From Massilia sp. CFBP 13721 (GTDB taxonomy: Bacteria; Pseudomonadota; Gammaproteobacteria; Burkholderiales; Burkholderiaceae_D): a stretch of 64,000 nucleotides of DNA. The notes below the pieces were generated by a model that made no database searches, was not told where the DNA came from, and saw only the letters and a list, made by a program, of their open reading frames with translations. A program made the translations under genes and the position numbers. Below, piece after piece: positions 8,181-16,262 of this stretch. The first letter of the stretch is position 1, and each line of letters opens with the position of its first letter. The stretch spans positions 62,001 to 126,000 of the forward strand of contig NZ_JACYUY010000006.1 of NCBI RefSeq assembly GCF_014842025.1. Direction: 5' to 3'.

Positions 8181-8783
8181 ATGCGCAAGGGCGAACAGAC
8201 GCGGGCGGCGATTCTCGACGTCGCGCTCGAACTGGCCAGCCGTAACGGGCTGGAAGGCTTGACCATCGGCTTGCTCGCGGACCGCATGAACATGAGCAAA
8301 TCGGGTGTGTTCGCCCACTTCGGCTCGCGCGAAGATTTGCAGATGGAAGTCTTGAAGCTCTACCACCACCGTTTCGAGCAGGAAGTGTTCTTTCCCAGCG
8401 TAAAAGAGCCACGCGGTTTGCCGCGCCTGGAGTCGATGTTTGCGCGCTGGGTCAAGCGGGTATCGGTTGAAATTGCGTCGGGCTGCATCTATATCAGCGG
8501 CGCGGTGGAGTACGATGACCGGCCGGGCCCGATCCGCGAATCGCTGGTGGCGATGGTGCGTGCCTGGCAGGGCGCGCTGCTGCGCGCCGTGCAGCAGAGC
8601 ATCGATTGCGGCGCGCTGAAAGCGGGCACCGACCCGCAGCAGCTGGTCTACGAGATGTACGGGCTGATCCTGGCCTTGCACCACGACGCACGTTTCCTGC
8701 GCGTCCCGGGCGCGATCGACCGCGCCAACCGCGGCTTCGCGCGGCTGATCGAGAATTACCGCAATCCCGTTCAAAACACCTGA
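8181..8783 (+). CDS. TetR/AcrR-family regulator, probable regulator of the beta-oxidation genes
   Basis: A 200-residue protein with an N-terminal helix-turn-helix: RAAILDVALELASRNGLEG, then LTIGLLADRMNMSKSGVFAH and FGSREDLQ. The C-terminal two thirds form the all-helical ligand domain, with no recognisable ligand signature. It is immediately upstream of, and codirectional with, an acyl-CoA dehydrogenase, a FadN-type enzyme and a thiolase. By analogy with PsrA and FadR it likely represses these genes until an acyl-CoA binds. That role is inferred from context. TCCGAT near 8104 and TTCGGA near 8129 upstream could be half-sites of its operator. The ATG lacks a strong ribosome site. Confidence 0.85.
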   Translation: MRKGEQTRAAILDVALELASRNGLEGLTIGLLADRMNMSKSGVFAHFGSREDLQMEVLKLYHHRFEQEVFFPSVKEPRGLPRLESMFARWVKRVSVEIASGCIYISGAVEYDDRPGPIRESLVAMVRAWQGALLRAVQQSIDCGALKAGTDPQQLVYEMYGLILALHHDARFLRVPGAIDRANRGFARLIENYRNPVQNT

Positions 8784-8857
8784 GCCGGCCCTATCGCCCG
8801 CTCGTCAGCTTTAAAAACTCAGTTTCAAAAATACTTTACCTTCGTCAGGAGAAAACC

Positions 8858-10648
8858 ATGGGTCAGTACGTCGCGCCAATCCGGGATATGCAGTTTGTGC
8901 TGCACGAATTCCTCAACGTCACCGAAGAGTTCAAGAACCTGCCTGCCTATCAGGAAATCGACGCCGACATCATCAACCAGGTGCTGGAAGAAGGTGCGAA
9001 GTTCACCCAGGAAGTGCTGTTCCCGCTGAACCATTCGGGCGACCGCGAAGGCTGCCACTTCGACGCCGCCACCAAGACCGTGACCACGCCAAAGGGTTTC
9101 AAGGAAGCGTATAAACAGTATGTCGACGGCGGCTGGGCGGCGCTGGGCTGCGATCCGGAATATGGCGGCCAGGGCTTGCCGGTCTCGCTGAACAATTCGT
9201 TCTACGAGATGCTGAACTCGGCCAACCAGGCCTGGACCATGTACCCGGGCCTGTCGCACGGCGCCTACGAGTGCTTGAAGGAACACGGCAGCGACGAGCA
9301 GAAGGCGCAATACCTGCCGAAGCTGGTCTCGGGCGAGTGGACCGGCACCATGTGCCTGACCGAAGCGCATTGCGGCACCGACCTGGGCCTGCTGCGCTCG
9401 AAGGCCGAGCCGCAGGGCGACGGCACCTATAAAATTTCCGGCTCGAAGATCTTCATCTCGGCCGGCGAACACGACGTGGCCGAAAACATCATCCACCTGG
9501 TGCTGGCGCGCTTGCCGGATGCACCGGAAGGCTCGAAAGGCATCTCGCTGTTCCTGGTGCCGAAATTCCTGCCGAACGCGGATGGCTCGCTGGGCGAACG
9601 CAACCCGATCTTCTGCGGCGCCATCGAAGAAAAGATGGGCATCCACGGTAACGCCACCTGCCAGATGAACCTGGACGGCGCCGTCGGCACCCTGATCGGC
9701 CAGCCGCACAAAGGTCTGAATGCGATGTTCGTGTTCATGAACGCGGCCCGCCTGGGCGTCGGCATGCAGTCGCTCGGCCTGACCGAAGTGGCGTACCAGA
9801 ACGCGCTGGTGTACGCGAAAGACCGCATCCAGATGCGCAGCCTGTCGGGCCCGAAGGCGCCGGACAAGCCAGCCGACCCGATCATCGTGCACCCGGACGT
9901 GCGGCGCATGCTGCTCACTGCTAAAGCCTATGCCGAAGGCGCGCGCGCCGTCTGCTCGTACGTCGCGCTGCAGATCGACCGCGAACTGAACCACCCGGAC
10001 GAAGACGTGCGCAAGGAAGCCGCCGGCGAAGTCGCGCTGCTCACCCCGATCGTCAAGGCCTTCATCACCGACAACGGCTGGATCGCGACCTCGGAAGCGA
10101 TGCAGGTCTACGGCGGCCACGGCTACATCAGCGAGTGGGGCATGGAGCAGTACGTGCGCGATGCGCGCATCAACATGATCTACGAAGGCACCAATACCAT
10201 CCAGTCGCTGGATCTGTTGGGCCGCAAGATTTTGATGGACAACGGCGCCAAGCTGCGCGCCTTCGGCGAGAAGATCAAGGCCTTCGTGGAAGAGAACGGC
10301 CTGGATGAATCGATGTCCGAATTCGTGACCCCGCTGGGCGAACTCGGCGAGAAGGTCGGCAAGATGACCATGGAAATCGGCATGAAGGCCTTCACCAACC
10401 AGGACGAAGTCGGCGCCGCCGCCGTGCCTTACCTGCGCGTGGTGGGCCACCTGGTGTTCTCGTACTTCTTCGCGCAGATGGCGAAGATCGCGCTGGAGAA
10501 GAAGGACTCGGACGACAAGTTCTACGAGTCGAAGCTGGCCACCGCACGCTTCTACTTTGCACGCCTGTACCCGGAAACCGCGATGCTGATCCGCCAGGCT
10601 CGTTCGGGTTCCGCCAACCTGATGGCGCTCGACGCCGACCTGTTCTAA
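8858..10648 (+). CDS. Acyl-CoA dehydrogenase, DmdC/FadE-like
   Basis: A 596-residue flavoprotein that introduces the trans-2 double bond into acyl-CoA, the first step of beta-oxidation. The long N-terminal extension (MGQYVAPIRDMQFVLHEFLN), the C-terminal domain of about 130 residues and the overall length match the roughly 600-residue group that includes DmdC and many proteobacterial FadE-like enzymes. TMCLTEAHCGTDLGLL is the FAD/substrate signature, and IYEGTN near residue 443 holds the catalytic glutamate. The ATG at 8858 follows AGGAGAAAA. It starts the codirectional set with the FadN-type enzyme and thiolase. Substrate chain length cannot be read from the sequence. Confidence 0.93.
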   Translation: MGQYVAPIRDMQFVLHEFLNVTEEFKNLPAYQEIDADIINQVLEEGAKFTQEVLFPLNHSGDREGCHFDAATKTVTTPKGFKEAYKQYVDGGWAALGCDPEYGGQGLPVSLNNSFYEMLNSANQAWTMYPGLSHGAYECLKEHGSDEQKAQYLPKLVSGEWTGTMCLTEAHCGTDLGLLRSKAEPQGDGTYKISGSKIFISAGEHDVAENIIHLVLARLPDAPEGSKGISLFLVPKFLPNADGSLGERNPIFCGAIEEKMGIHGNATCQMNLDGAVGTLIGQPHKGLNAMFVFMNAARLGVGMQSLGLTEVAYQNALVYAKDRIQMRSLSGPKAPDKPADPIIVHPDVRRMLLTAKAYAEGARAVCSYVALQIDRELNHPDEDVRKEAAGEVALLTPIVKAFITDNGWIATSEAMQVYGGHGYISEWGMEQYVRDARINMIYEGTNTIQSLDLLGRKILMDNGAKLRAFGEKIKAFVEENGLDESMSEFVTPLGELGEKVGKMTMEIGMKAFTNQDEVGAAAVPYLRVVGHLVFSYFFAQMAKIALEKKDSDDKFYESKLATARFYFARLYPETAMLIRQARSGSANLMALDADLF

Positions 10649-10670
10649 CCGCTTCCAGGGATATATAACC

Positions 10671-13067
10671 ATGACCAATTTCACCGTCAAGAAAGTCGCC
10701 GTGCTGGGCGCGGGCGTGATGGGCGCGCAGATCGCTGCGCACTGCGTCAACGCCAAGGTGCCTGTCGTGCTGTTCGACCTGCCTGCAAAGGAAGGTCCAA
10801 AGAACGGCATCGTCCTGCGCGCCATCGAGAACCTGAAAAAACTGTCGCCTGCGCCGCTCGGCAACAAGGACGACGCAGCGCTGATCGAAGTCGCCAACTA
10901 CGAAGACAACCTCGACGTACTGGCCGGCTGCGACCTGATCATCGAAGCGATCGCCGAGCGCATGGACTGGAAGCACGACCTGTACGCCAAGGTCGCGCCG
11001 CACATCGCGCCGAACGCGATTTTTGCGTCGAACACTTCGGGTCTGTCGATCAATACGTTGGCCGAAGGTTTTGATGACAACCTGAAGGCGCGCTTCTGCG
11101 GCGTCCACTTCTTCAACCCGCCGCGCTACATGCACCTGGTAGAGCTGATCCCGACCACCAGCACCAATCCGGAGATCCTCGACCAGCTCGAGACCTTCCT
11201 GACCTCCGTGCTGGGCAAGGGCGTCGTGCGCGCGAAAGACACGCCGAACTTCATCGCCAACCGCGTCGGCATCTTCGGCATGCTGGCCACCATCCACGAA
11301 GCCGAGAAGTTCGGCCTGTCGGTGGACGTGGTCGACGACCTGACCGGCGCCAAGCTGGGTCGCGCCAAATCCGGTACCTTCCGTACCGCCGACGTCGTCG
11401 GCCTGGACACGATGGGCCACGTCATCAAGACCATGCAGGACACCCTGCAGGACGATCCATTCTTCGCCCTGTACAAGACGCCGGACGTGCTGGCCAAGCT
11501 GATCGAGAAGGGCGCACTGGGCCAGAAGACCGGCGGCGGCTTCTACAAAAAGGTCGGCAAGGACATCCAGCGCCTCGACTTCGCCACCGGCGAGTATGTG
11601 GCCGGCGGCGGCAAGGCGGCCGACATCATTGCGCGCATCCTGAAGGAAAAGGATCCGGTCAAGAAGTTCAAGGCCCTGCGCGATTCGACCAACCCGCAGG
11701 CGCAGTTCCTGTGGGCGATCTACCGCGATGCCTTCCACTACATCGCCGTGCACCTCGACACCATCGCCGACAACGCGCGCGACATCGACTTCGCCATGCG
11801 CTGGGGTTTTGGATGGAGCGTTGGCCCGTTCGAGACCTGGCAAGCCGCAGGCTGGACCCAGATCGCCCAGTGGGTCAAGGAAGACATCGAGGCCGGCAAG
11901 GCGCTGACCGACACCCCGCTGCCAGCATGGGTGTTCGAGGGACAAGTCGCCGAGAAGGGCGTGCACACTCCTGAGGGTTCGTACTCGGCGAGCTCGAACA
12001 GCTACGTGCCGCGCTCGACCCTGGCCGTGTATGAACGCCAGGCCTTCCGCGCGCAGGTAGCAGGCGCCGGCGGCAATGACGCCAAGACCTTCGGCACCAC
12101 CGTGTTCGAAGACGACTCGGTACGCCTGTGGCACTCGGGCGACGAGGTGCTCGTCATCTCGCTGAAGACCAAGATGCACGTCATCGGCGACGGCGTGATC
12201 CAGGGCCTGAAGCGCGGCCTGGCGGAAGCCGAGAAGAACTTCAAGGGCCTGGTGATCTGGAATACCGACGCCACCGAAGGCGGCGCCTTCTCGGCCGGCG
12301 CCGACCTGCAATCGGCCCTGCCTGCCTTCATGGCCGGCGGCGCCAAGGCGATGGACCCGATCGTCAAGGAACTGCAAGACACCTTCATGCAGATGAAGTA
12401 TTCGAACGTGCCGGTCGTCGCCGCGGTGGCCGGCCTGGCGCTGGGCGGCGGCTGCGAGCTGGCGCTGCACGCGTCGAAGCGCGTGGCCTCGATCGAATCG
12501 TACATCGGCCTGGTCGAAGTCGGCGTCGGCCTGGTGCCGGCCGGTGGCGGCCTGAAGGAAGCGGCGGTGCGCGCCTTCACGGAAGCCAAGGGCAACGACA
12601 TCCTGCAATTCCTGAAGACCGGTTTCACCAATGCCGCCACCGCGCAAGTGTCGAAGTCGGCGCTCGAAGCCAAGGCGATGGGTTACCTGAAAGAAGACGA
12701 CATCATCGTCTTCAACGCCTACGAGCTGCTGCACGTGGCCAAGGTGCAGGCGCGCGCGATGTTCGACGCCGGCTACCGCGCGCCAGCGCAGCGCCCGGTG
12801 ACCGTTACCGGCCGCTACGGCTGGGCGACGATCCGCGGCCAGCTGGTCAACATGCGTGACGGCGGCTTCATCTCGGCCCACGACTACAAACTGGGCGACA
12901 TGATCGCCGAGATCGTGACCGGCGGCGACGTCGACCAGGGCAGCGTGGTGTCCGAGCAGTGGCTGCTCGACATGGAACGCAAGGCCTTCATCGAACTGCT
13001 GAACAACCCGAAGACGCAAGAGCGGATCATGGGCATGATGCAGACCGGCAAGCCAGTCCGTAACTAA
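10671..13067 (+). CDS. 3-hydroxyacyl-CoA dehydrogenase / enoyl-CoA hydratase, FadN-type
   Basis: A 798-residue bifunctional enzyme for hydration and NAD-dependent oxidation in beta-oxidation. The dehydrogenase half comes first: the NAD-binding GAGVMG at residues 13-18 and the catalytic GVHFFNPPRYMHLVEL region near residue 145. The crotonase half is C-terminal, with FSAGADLQ and AVAGLALGGGCELALH. This order (dehydrogenase then hydratase) matches Bacillus FadN and is the reverse of E. coli FadB. Length is close to FadN. It is 22 bases downstream of the dehydrogenase and 31 before the thiolase, so the three are very likely one operon. Confidence 0.94.
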   Translation: MTNFTVKKVAVLGAGVMGAQIAAHCVNAKVPVVLFDLPAKEGPKNGIVLRAIENLKKLSPAPLGNKDDAALIEVANYEDNLDVLAGCDLIIEAIAERMDWKHDLYAKVAPHIAPNAIFASNTSGLSINTLAEGFDDNLKARFCGVHFFNPPRYMHLVELIPTTSTNPEILDQLETFLTSVLGKGVVRAKDTPNFIANRVGIFGMLATIHEAEKFGLSVDVVDDLTGAKLGRAKSGTFRTADVVGLDTMGHVIKTMQDTLQDDPFFALYKTPDVLAKLIEKGALGQKTGGGFYKKVGKDIQRLDFATGEYVAGGGKAADIIARILKEKDPVKKFKALRDSTNPQAQFLWAIYRDAFHYIAVHLDTIADNARDIDFAMRWGFGWSVGPFETWQAAGWTQIAQWVKEDIEAGKALTDTPLPAWVFEGQVAEKGVHTPEGSYSASSNSYVPRSTLAVYERQAFRAQVAGAGGNDAKTFGTTVFEDDSVRLWHSGDEVLVISLKTKMHVIGDGVIQGLKRGLAEAEKNFKGLVIWNTDATEGGAFSAGADLQSALPAFMAGGAKAMDPIVKELQDTFMQMKYSNVPVVAAVAGLALGGGCELALHASKRVASIESYIGLVEVGVGLVPAGGGLKEAAVRAFTEAKGNDILQFLKTGFTNAATAQVSKSALEAKAMGYLKEDDIIVFNAYELLHVAKVQARAMFDAGYRAPAQRPVTVTGRYGWATIRGQLVNMRDGGFISAHDYKLGDMIAEIVTGGDVDQGSVVSEQWLLDMERKAFIELLNNPKTQERIMGMMQTGKPVRN

Positions 13068-13098
13068 GCCGCGCGGAACATATAACAGGACGAATGAC

Positions 13099-14295
13099 AT
13101 GAGCAAACAACTTCAAGACGCATACATCGTCGCAGCGACCCGCACCCCGATCGGCAAGGCACCACGCGGCATGTTCAAGACGACCCGCCCGGACGACCTG
13201 CTGGTGCACGCGATCCGCGGCGCCATGGCCGCCGTGCCCAACCTGGATCCGGCACTGATCGTCGACGCCATCGTCGGCTGCTCGTTCCCGGAAGCGGAGC
13301 AGGGTTTTAATATCGCTCGTAACGCGGTGGTGCTGGCCGGCCTGCCGCACACGGTCGGCGGCGTGACCGTCAACCGTTACTGCGCCTCGGGCATCACGGC
13401 CCTGGCGATGGCGGCCGACCGCATCCGCGTCGGCGAAGCCGACGTCATGATCGCCGGCGGCGTCGAATCGATGTCGATGGTGCCGATGATGGGCCACCAC
13501 CCCTCCATCAACATGGAGACGTTTAAAGACGAAAACGTCGGCCTGGCCTACGGCATGGGTTTGACCGCCGAGAAGGTCGCGCAGCAGTGGAAAGTATCGC
13601 GCGAAGACCAGGACGCCTTTGGCCTGGAATCGCACCGCCGGGCGATTGCCGCCCAGCAGGCGGGCTACTTCAAGGACGAGATTACCCCGGTCGAGATCGT
13701 TACCCGCACGCCGAACCTGGCGACTGGTGAAATCTCGGTCAAGCGCCGCACCGTGGACCTGGACGAAGGCCCGCGCGCCGACGCCAGCCCTGAGGGCATG
13801 GCCAAGCTGAAGCCGGTCTTCGCGGCAAAAGGCACCGTCACCGCCGCGACCTCGTCGCAGATGTCGGACGGCGCCGGCGCCCTGATCGTCGTCAGCGAAA
13901 AGATCCTGCGCGAGCACAACCTGACCCCGCTGGCGAAATTCTCCTCGTTCGCCGTGCGCGGCGTGCCGCCGGAAATCATGGGCATCGGCCCGAAAGAGGC
14001 GATTCCTGCCGCCTTGAAGGCAGTCGGCATCACCCAGGACCAGCTCGACTGGATCGAGCTGAACGAAGCGTTTGCAGCGCAGGCGCTGGCCGTGATCCGC
14101 GACCTGGGCCTGGACACCAGCAAGGTTAACCCGATGGGCGGCGCGATCGCGCTGGGCCACCCGCTGGGCGCCACCGGCGCCATCCGCGCCGCGACCGTCG
14201 TGCACGCACTGCGCCGTAACAACCTGAAGTACGGCATGGTGACGATGTGCGTCGGCGCCGGCATGGGCGCGGCCGGTATCATCGAGCGCGTTTAA
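13099..14295 (+). CDS. fadA: Acetyl-CoA C-acyltransferase (3-ketoacyl-CoA thiolase)
   Basis: A 398-residue thiolase that cleaves 3-ketoacyl-CoA to acetyl-CoA. The catalytic residues are in place: Cys95 in NRYCASG, His354 in GHPLGATGA and Cys384 in MCVGAGMGAAG. The N-terminal YIVAATRTPIGKAPRG is typical of the thiolase I group. It follows the FadN-type gene with CAGGA upstream of ATG 13099. The fadA symbol is used for the degradative role implied by the operon; a biosynthetic acetyl-CoA acetyltransferase would be a less likely alternative here. Confidence 0.92.
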   Translation: MSKQLQDAYIVAATRTPIGKAPRGMFKTTRPDDLLVHAIRGAMAAVPNLDPALIVDAIVGCSFPEAEQGFNIARNAVVLAGLPHTVGGVTVNRYCASGITALAMAADRIRVGEADVMIAGGVESMSMVPMMGHHPSINMETFKDENVGLAYGMGLTAEKVAQQWKVSREDQDAFGLESHRRAIAAQQAGYFKDEITPVEIVTRTPNLATGEISVKRRTVDLDEGPRADASPEGMAKLKPVFAAKGTVTAATSSQMSDGAGALIVVSEKILREHNLTPLAKFSSFAVRGVPPEIMGIGPKEAIPAALKAVGITQDQLDWIELNEAFAAQALAVIRDLGLDTSKVNPMGGAIALGHPLGATGAIRAATVVHALRRNNLKYGMVTMCVGAGMGAAGIIERV

Positions 14296-14346
14296 TTTTG
14301 GATAGCGGCCGTGCCAACGTGTGCGTTGATGCGGCTTGTACCTATC

Positions 14347-14440
14347 ACCGCGTGGGCGGGGGACCCGCCCACCCTACGAGTTGCTGCATATTGTGCGGTT
14401 GACCCGTAGCGTGGGCGGGTCCCCCGCCCACGCGTCCAAC
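14347..14440. repeat. Paired palindromic element, copy B (tail-to-tail)
   Basis: The left unit is 14347-14378 (ACCGCGTGG to CCACCCTACG) and the right unit 14405-14440 (CGTAG to CCCACGCGTCCAAC). Each unit holds its own hairpin with stem GTGGGCGGG and a three-base loop. The stem is the same in both units but differs from those of the other copies. It occupies the gap between thiolase and enoyl-CoA hydratase genes and could fold as two small hairpins or one long one. Confidence 0.85.
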
Positions 14441-14468
14441 CAGCTTCAGAATATCCGGGAAACCTGAC

Positions 14469-15242
14469 ATGACGATCCAGACCAACAAACAAAACGGCAT
14501 CCTCAGCATCGAATTCAACCGCCTCGAGCGCAAGAACGCCATCACCGGCGTCATGTACCAGACCATGGCCGATGCGCTTCTGGATGCCGAACAGGACCCG
14601 CAAGTGCGCGCCGTCCTCATCACCGGCAAACCCGAAATCTTCACCGCCGGTAACGACCTCGACGACTTCCTGAACAACGCCGGCGAAGGCGCCATGACCG
14701 AAGACCGTCCCGTGTTCCAGTTCATGAAAGCCCTGGAAGGCTGCACCAAGCCGGTGGTCGCGGCGGTCGCCGGCGCCGCGGTCGGCATCGGCACCACGAT
14801 GCTGATGCACTGCGACCTGGTGTATGCCGCCGACAATGCGAAATTCTCGATGCCGTTTACCCAACTTGGCCTGTGCCCGGAATTCGCCTCTTCGCTGCTG
14901 GTCGCGCAAAGCGCCGGCTACACCCGCGCCGCCGAAAAGCTGATGCTGGGCGAATCGTTCAATGCCCAGGAAGCCTTCGAGATGGGCATCGTCGCGCGCG
15001 TGGTCCCAAGCGTCGAGCTGCTCGAATTCGCCCAAGGCCAGGCCGCCAAACTGGTCGCCCTGCCGGCCGCCTCGATCCGCGCCACCAAGGCCCTGATGCG
15101 CCGCCCGCGCGCGGCGATCGTCGCCGAGACGATGGGCGTCGAGAACAAGCAGTTCAGCGCCATGCTGACCGGCGCCGAAGCCAAGGAAGCGTTTACGGCC
15201 TTCTTCCAGAAGCGTAAACCCGACTTCTCGAAGTTCGACTGA
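14469..15242 (+). CDS. Enoyl-CoA hydratase/isomerase family protein
   Basis: A 257-residue crotonase-fold protein. The oxyanion-hole segments are ITGKPEIFTAGNDLDDF and VVAAVAGAAVGIGTTMLMHC. The second catalytic region reads FSMPFTQLGLCPEFASSLL, where the usual hydratase has a GLPEV.LG..PG.GGTQ-type sequence. The PFT.LGL.PE..SS pattern is more typical of delta3,delta2-enoyl-CoA isomerases (ECI2/PECI group), so it may handle unsaturated acyl chains rather than act as a plain hydratase. That is an inference from motif resemblance. It follows the beta-oxidation genes but is separated from them by repeat B. Confidence 0.88.
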   Translation: MTIQTNKQNGILSIEFNRLERKNAITGVMYQTMADALLDAEQDPQVRAVLITGKPEIFTAGNDLDDFLNNAGEGAMTEDRPVFQFMKALEGCTKPVVAAVAGAAVGIGTTMLMHCDLVYAADNAKFSMPFTQLGLCPEFASSLLVAQSAGYTRAAEKLMLGESFNAQEAFEMGIVARVVPSVELLEFAQGQAAKLVALPAASIRATKALMRRPRAAIVAETMGVENKQFSAMLTGAEAKEAFTAFFQKRKPDFSKFD

Positions 15243-15263
15243 GCGGCTTTTCTTCTGTCGCGG

Positions 15264-15728
15264 TCAGCGCTTCGCGACGGGGGAGGTCAGGCGCTCGGCG
15301 ACGACTGCCGTCACCACCGCCTGCAGCACGTGGATCGCCCAGCGCTCGCCGGCTTTACGGGGGCCGGCCGCGATTTCGCCCTTGGTGATGCCGAGTACCG
15401 GCGCGATGGCGCCGATGTTGACGGCGTACAGCGCGGTGCCGTAGAGCGTACCGAGCACGACCGGCGACAGTGAGGGTGCAAGCTGCCTGAGTGTCGGCAG
15501 CGCCGACGCGAATGCGGCCGAGGCGCCGAGGTGATTGGTGAATTCGACCATGCTGGTGCCGGTGTCGCCGATCACCGCGCGCGAACCCGTCACATCGTCG
15601 ATCCAGTCGACCGCATCCCGGTCGAGCGTCTTGGTCATCAGGCCGCTCTTGCGTCCTGCCCACATGACCGCGCTCGTCACCACCCCAGCAACCAGTCCGC
15701 CGATCACTGCCGCTTGTTGTCGTTGCAT
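15264..15728 (-). CDS. Hypothetical inner-membrane protein (154 residues)
   Basis: A 154-residue protein with a hydrophobic N-terminal segment (AAVIGGLVAGVVTSAVMWAG), a second one near residues 85-110 (VVLGTLYGTALYAVNIGAIA) and a third, weaker one near the C-terminus. The first segment and the general layout recall the YagU/DUF1440 group of inner-membrane proteins, but I do not recognise it with certainty. It is convergent with the enoyl-CoA isomerase-like gene. GGAGG lies just upstream of ATG 15728. No functional partner is evident. Confidence 0.7.
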   Translation of the reverse strand: MQRQQAAVIGGLVAGVVTSAVMWAGRKSGLMTKTLDRDAVDWIDDVTGSRAVIGDTGTSMVEFTNHLGASAAFASALPTLRQLAPSLSPVVLGTLYGTALYAVNIGAIAPVLGITKGEIAAGPRKAGERWAIHVLQAVVTAVVAERLTSPVAKR

Positions 15729-15908
15729 GAAACCTCCCTGTCAAAATAATGAATCGGCGCCAGACATGCGCTTGATAACCCCGTTCTGCCTGGCGCCGCC
15801 GATCCGCTGACATTACGCCTCTGCAGGGTTCGCTTCGGTTCGATATCGTACGGAGTGCGGCGCAAGGGCAAAACAGGAGCAGGGCGGGCCATGCAGGGTG
15901 TGCCTCCC

Positions 15909-16262
15909 TCAAACCGGCAGCCGGCTCGCCACTGCCAGCAGCGGCGCCATGGCCAGGGCGATCCACCCGGCGCGGACCGCGCTGCGCGGCGTGTACTGCA
16001 GCAGCAAGGTCAGGGCAATGGCCGCTGCCGTCAGCATGCCGCACCACAGCACCGGGCCGGTGTGCCAGCCGCTGGCGGCCACGCAGGCGGCCAGCGCGGC
16101 CAGGATGCCGAACCAGCCGCAGGTACGGCACAGGCGGCGCACGATGACGCCCGGTTCCTTGCCGCGACCGTGGATGTCGGCGTAATGGCGCTCCATCGCC
16201 TGGCTGTTGGCGGCCAGGCCGCCGTAGGCCAGGGTCGCGCCAATCAGGAGCAGCAGCGTCAT
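15909..16262 (-). CDS. DUF3325 family membrane protein
   Basis: A 117-residue, three- to four-helix membrane protein beginning MTLLLLIGATLAYGGLAA, with NSQAMERHY after the first helix, a pattern seen in DUF3325. Its start overlaps the stop of the PepSY gene (ATGA at 16259-16262), so translation is coupled. DUF3325 genes are commonly found with PepSY and DUF3649 genes next to siderophore receptors, as here. The probable role is as an accessory of the membrane reductase or iron-release complex; no catalytic residues are identifiable. Confidence 0.8.
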   Translation of the reverse strand: MTLLLLIGATLAYGGLAANSQAMERHYADIHGRGKEPGVIVRRLCRTCGWFGILAALAACVAASGWHTGPVLWCGMLTAAAIALTLLLQYTPRSAVRAGWIALAMAPLLAVASRLPV

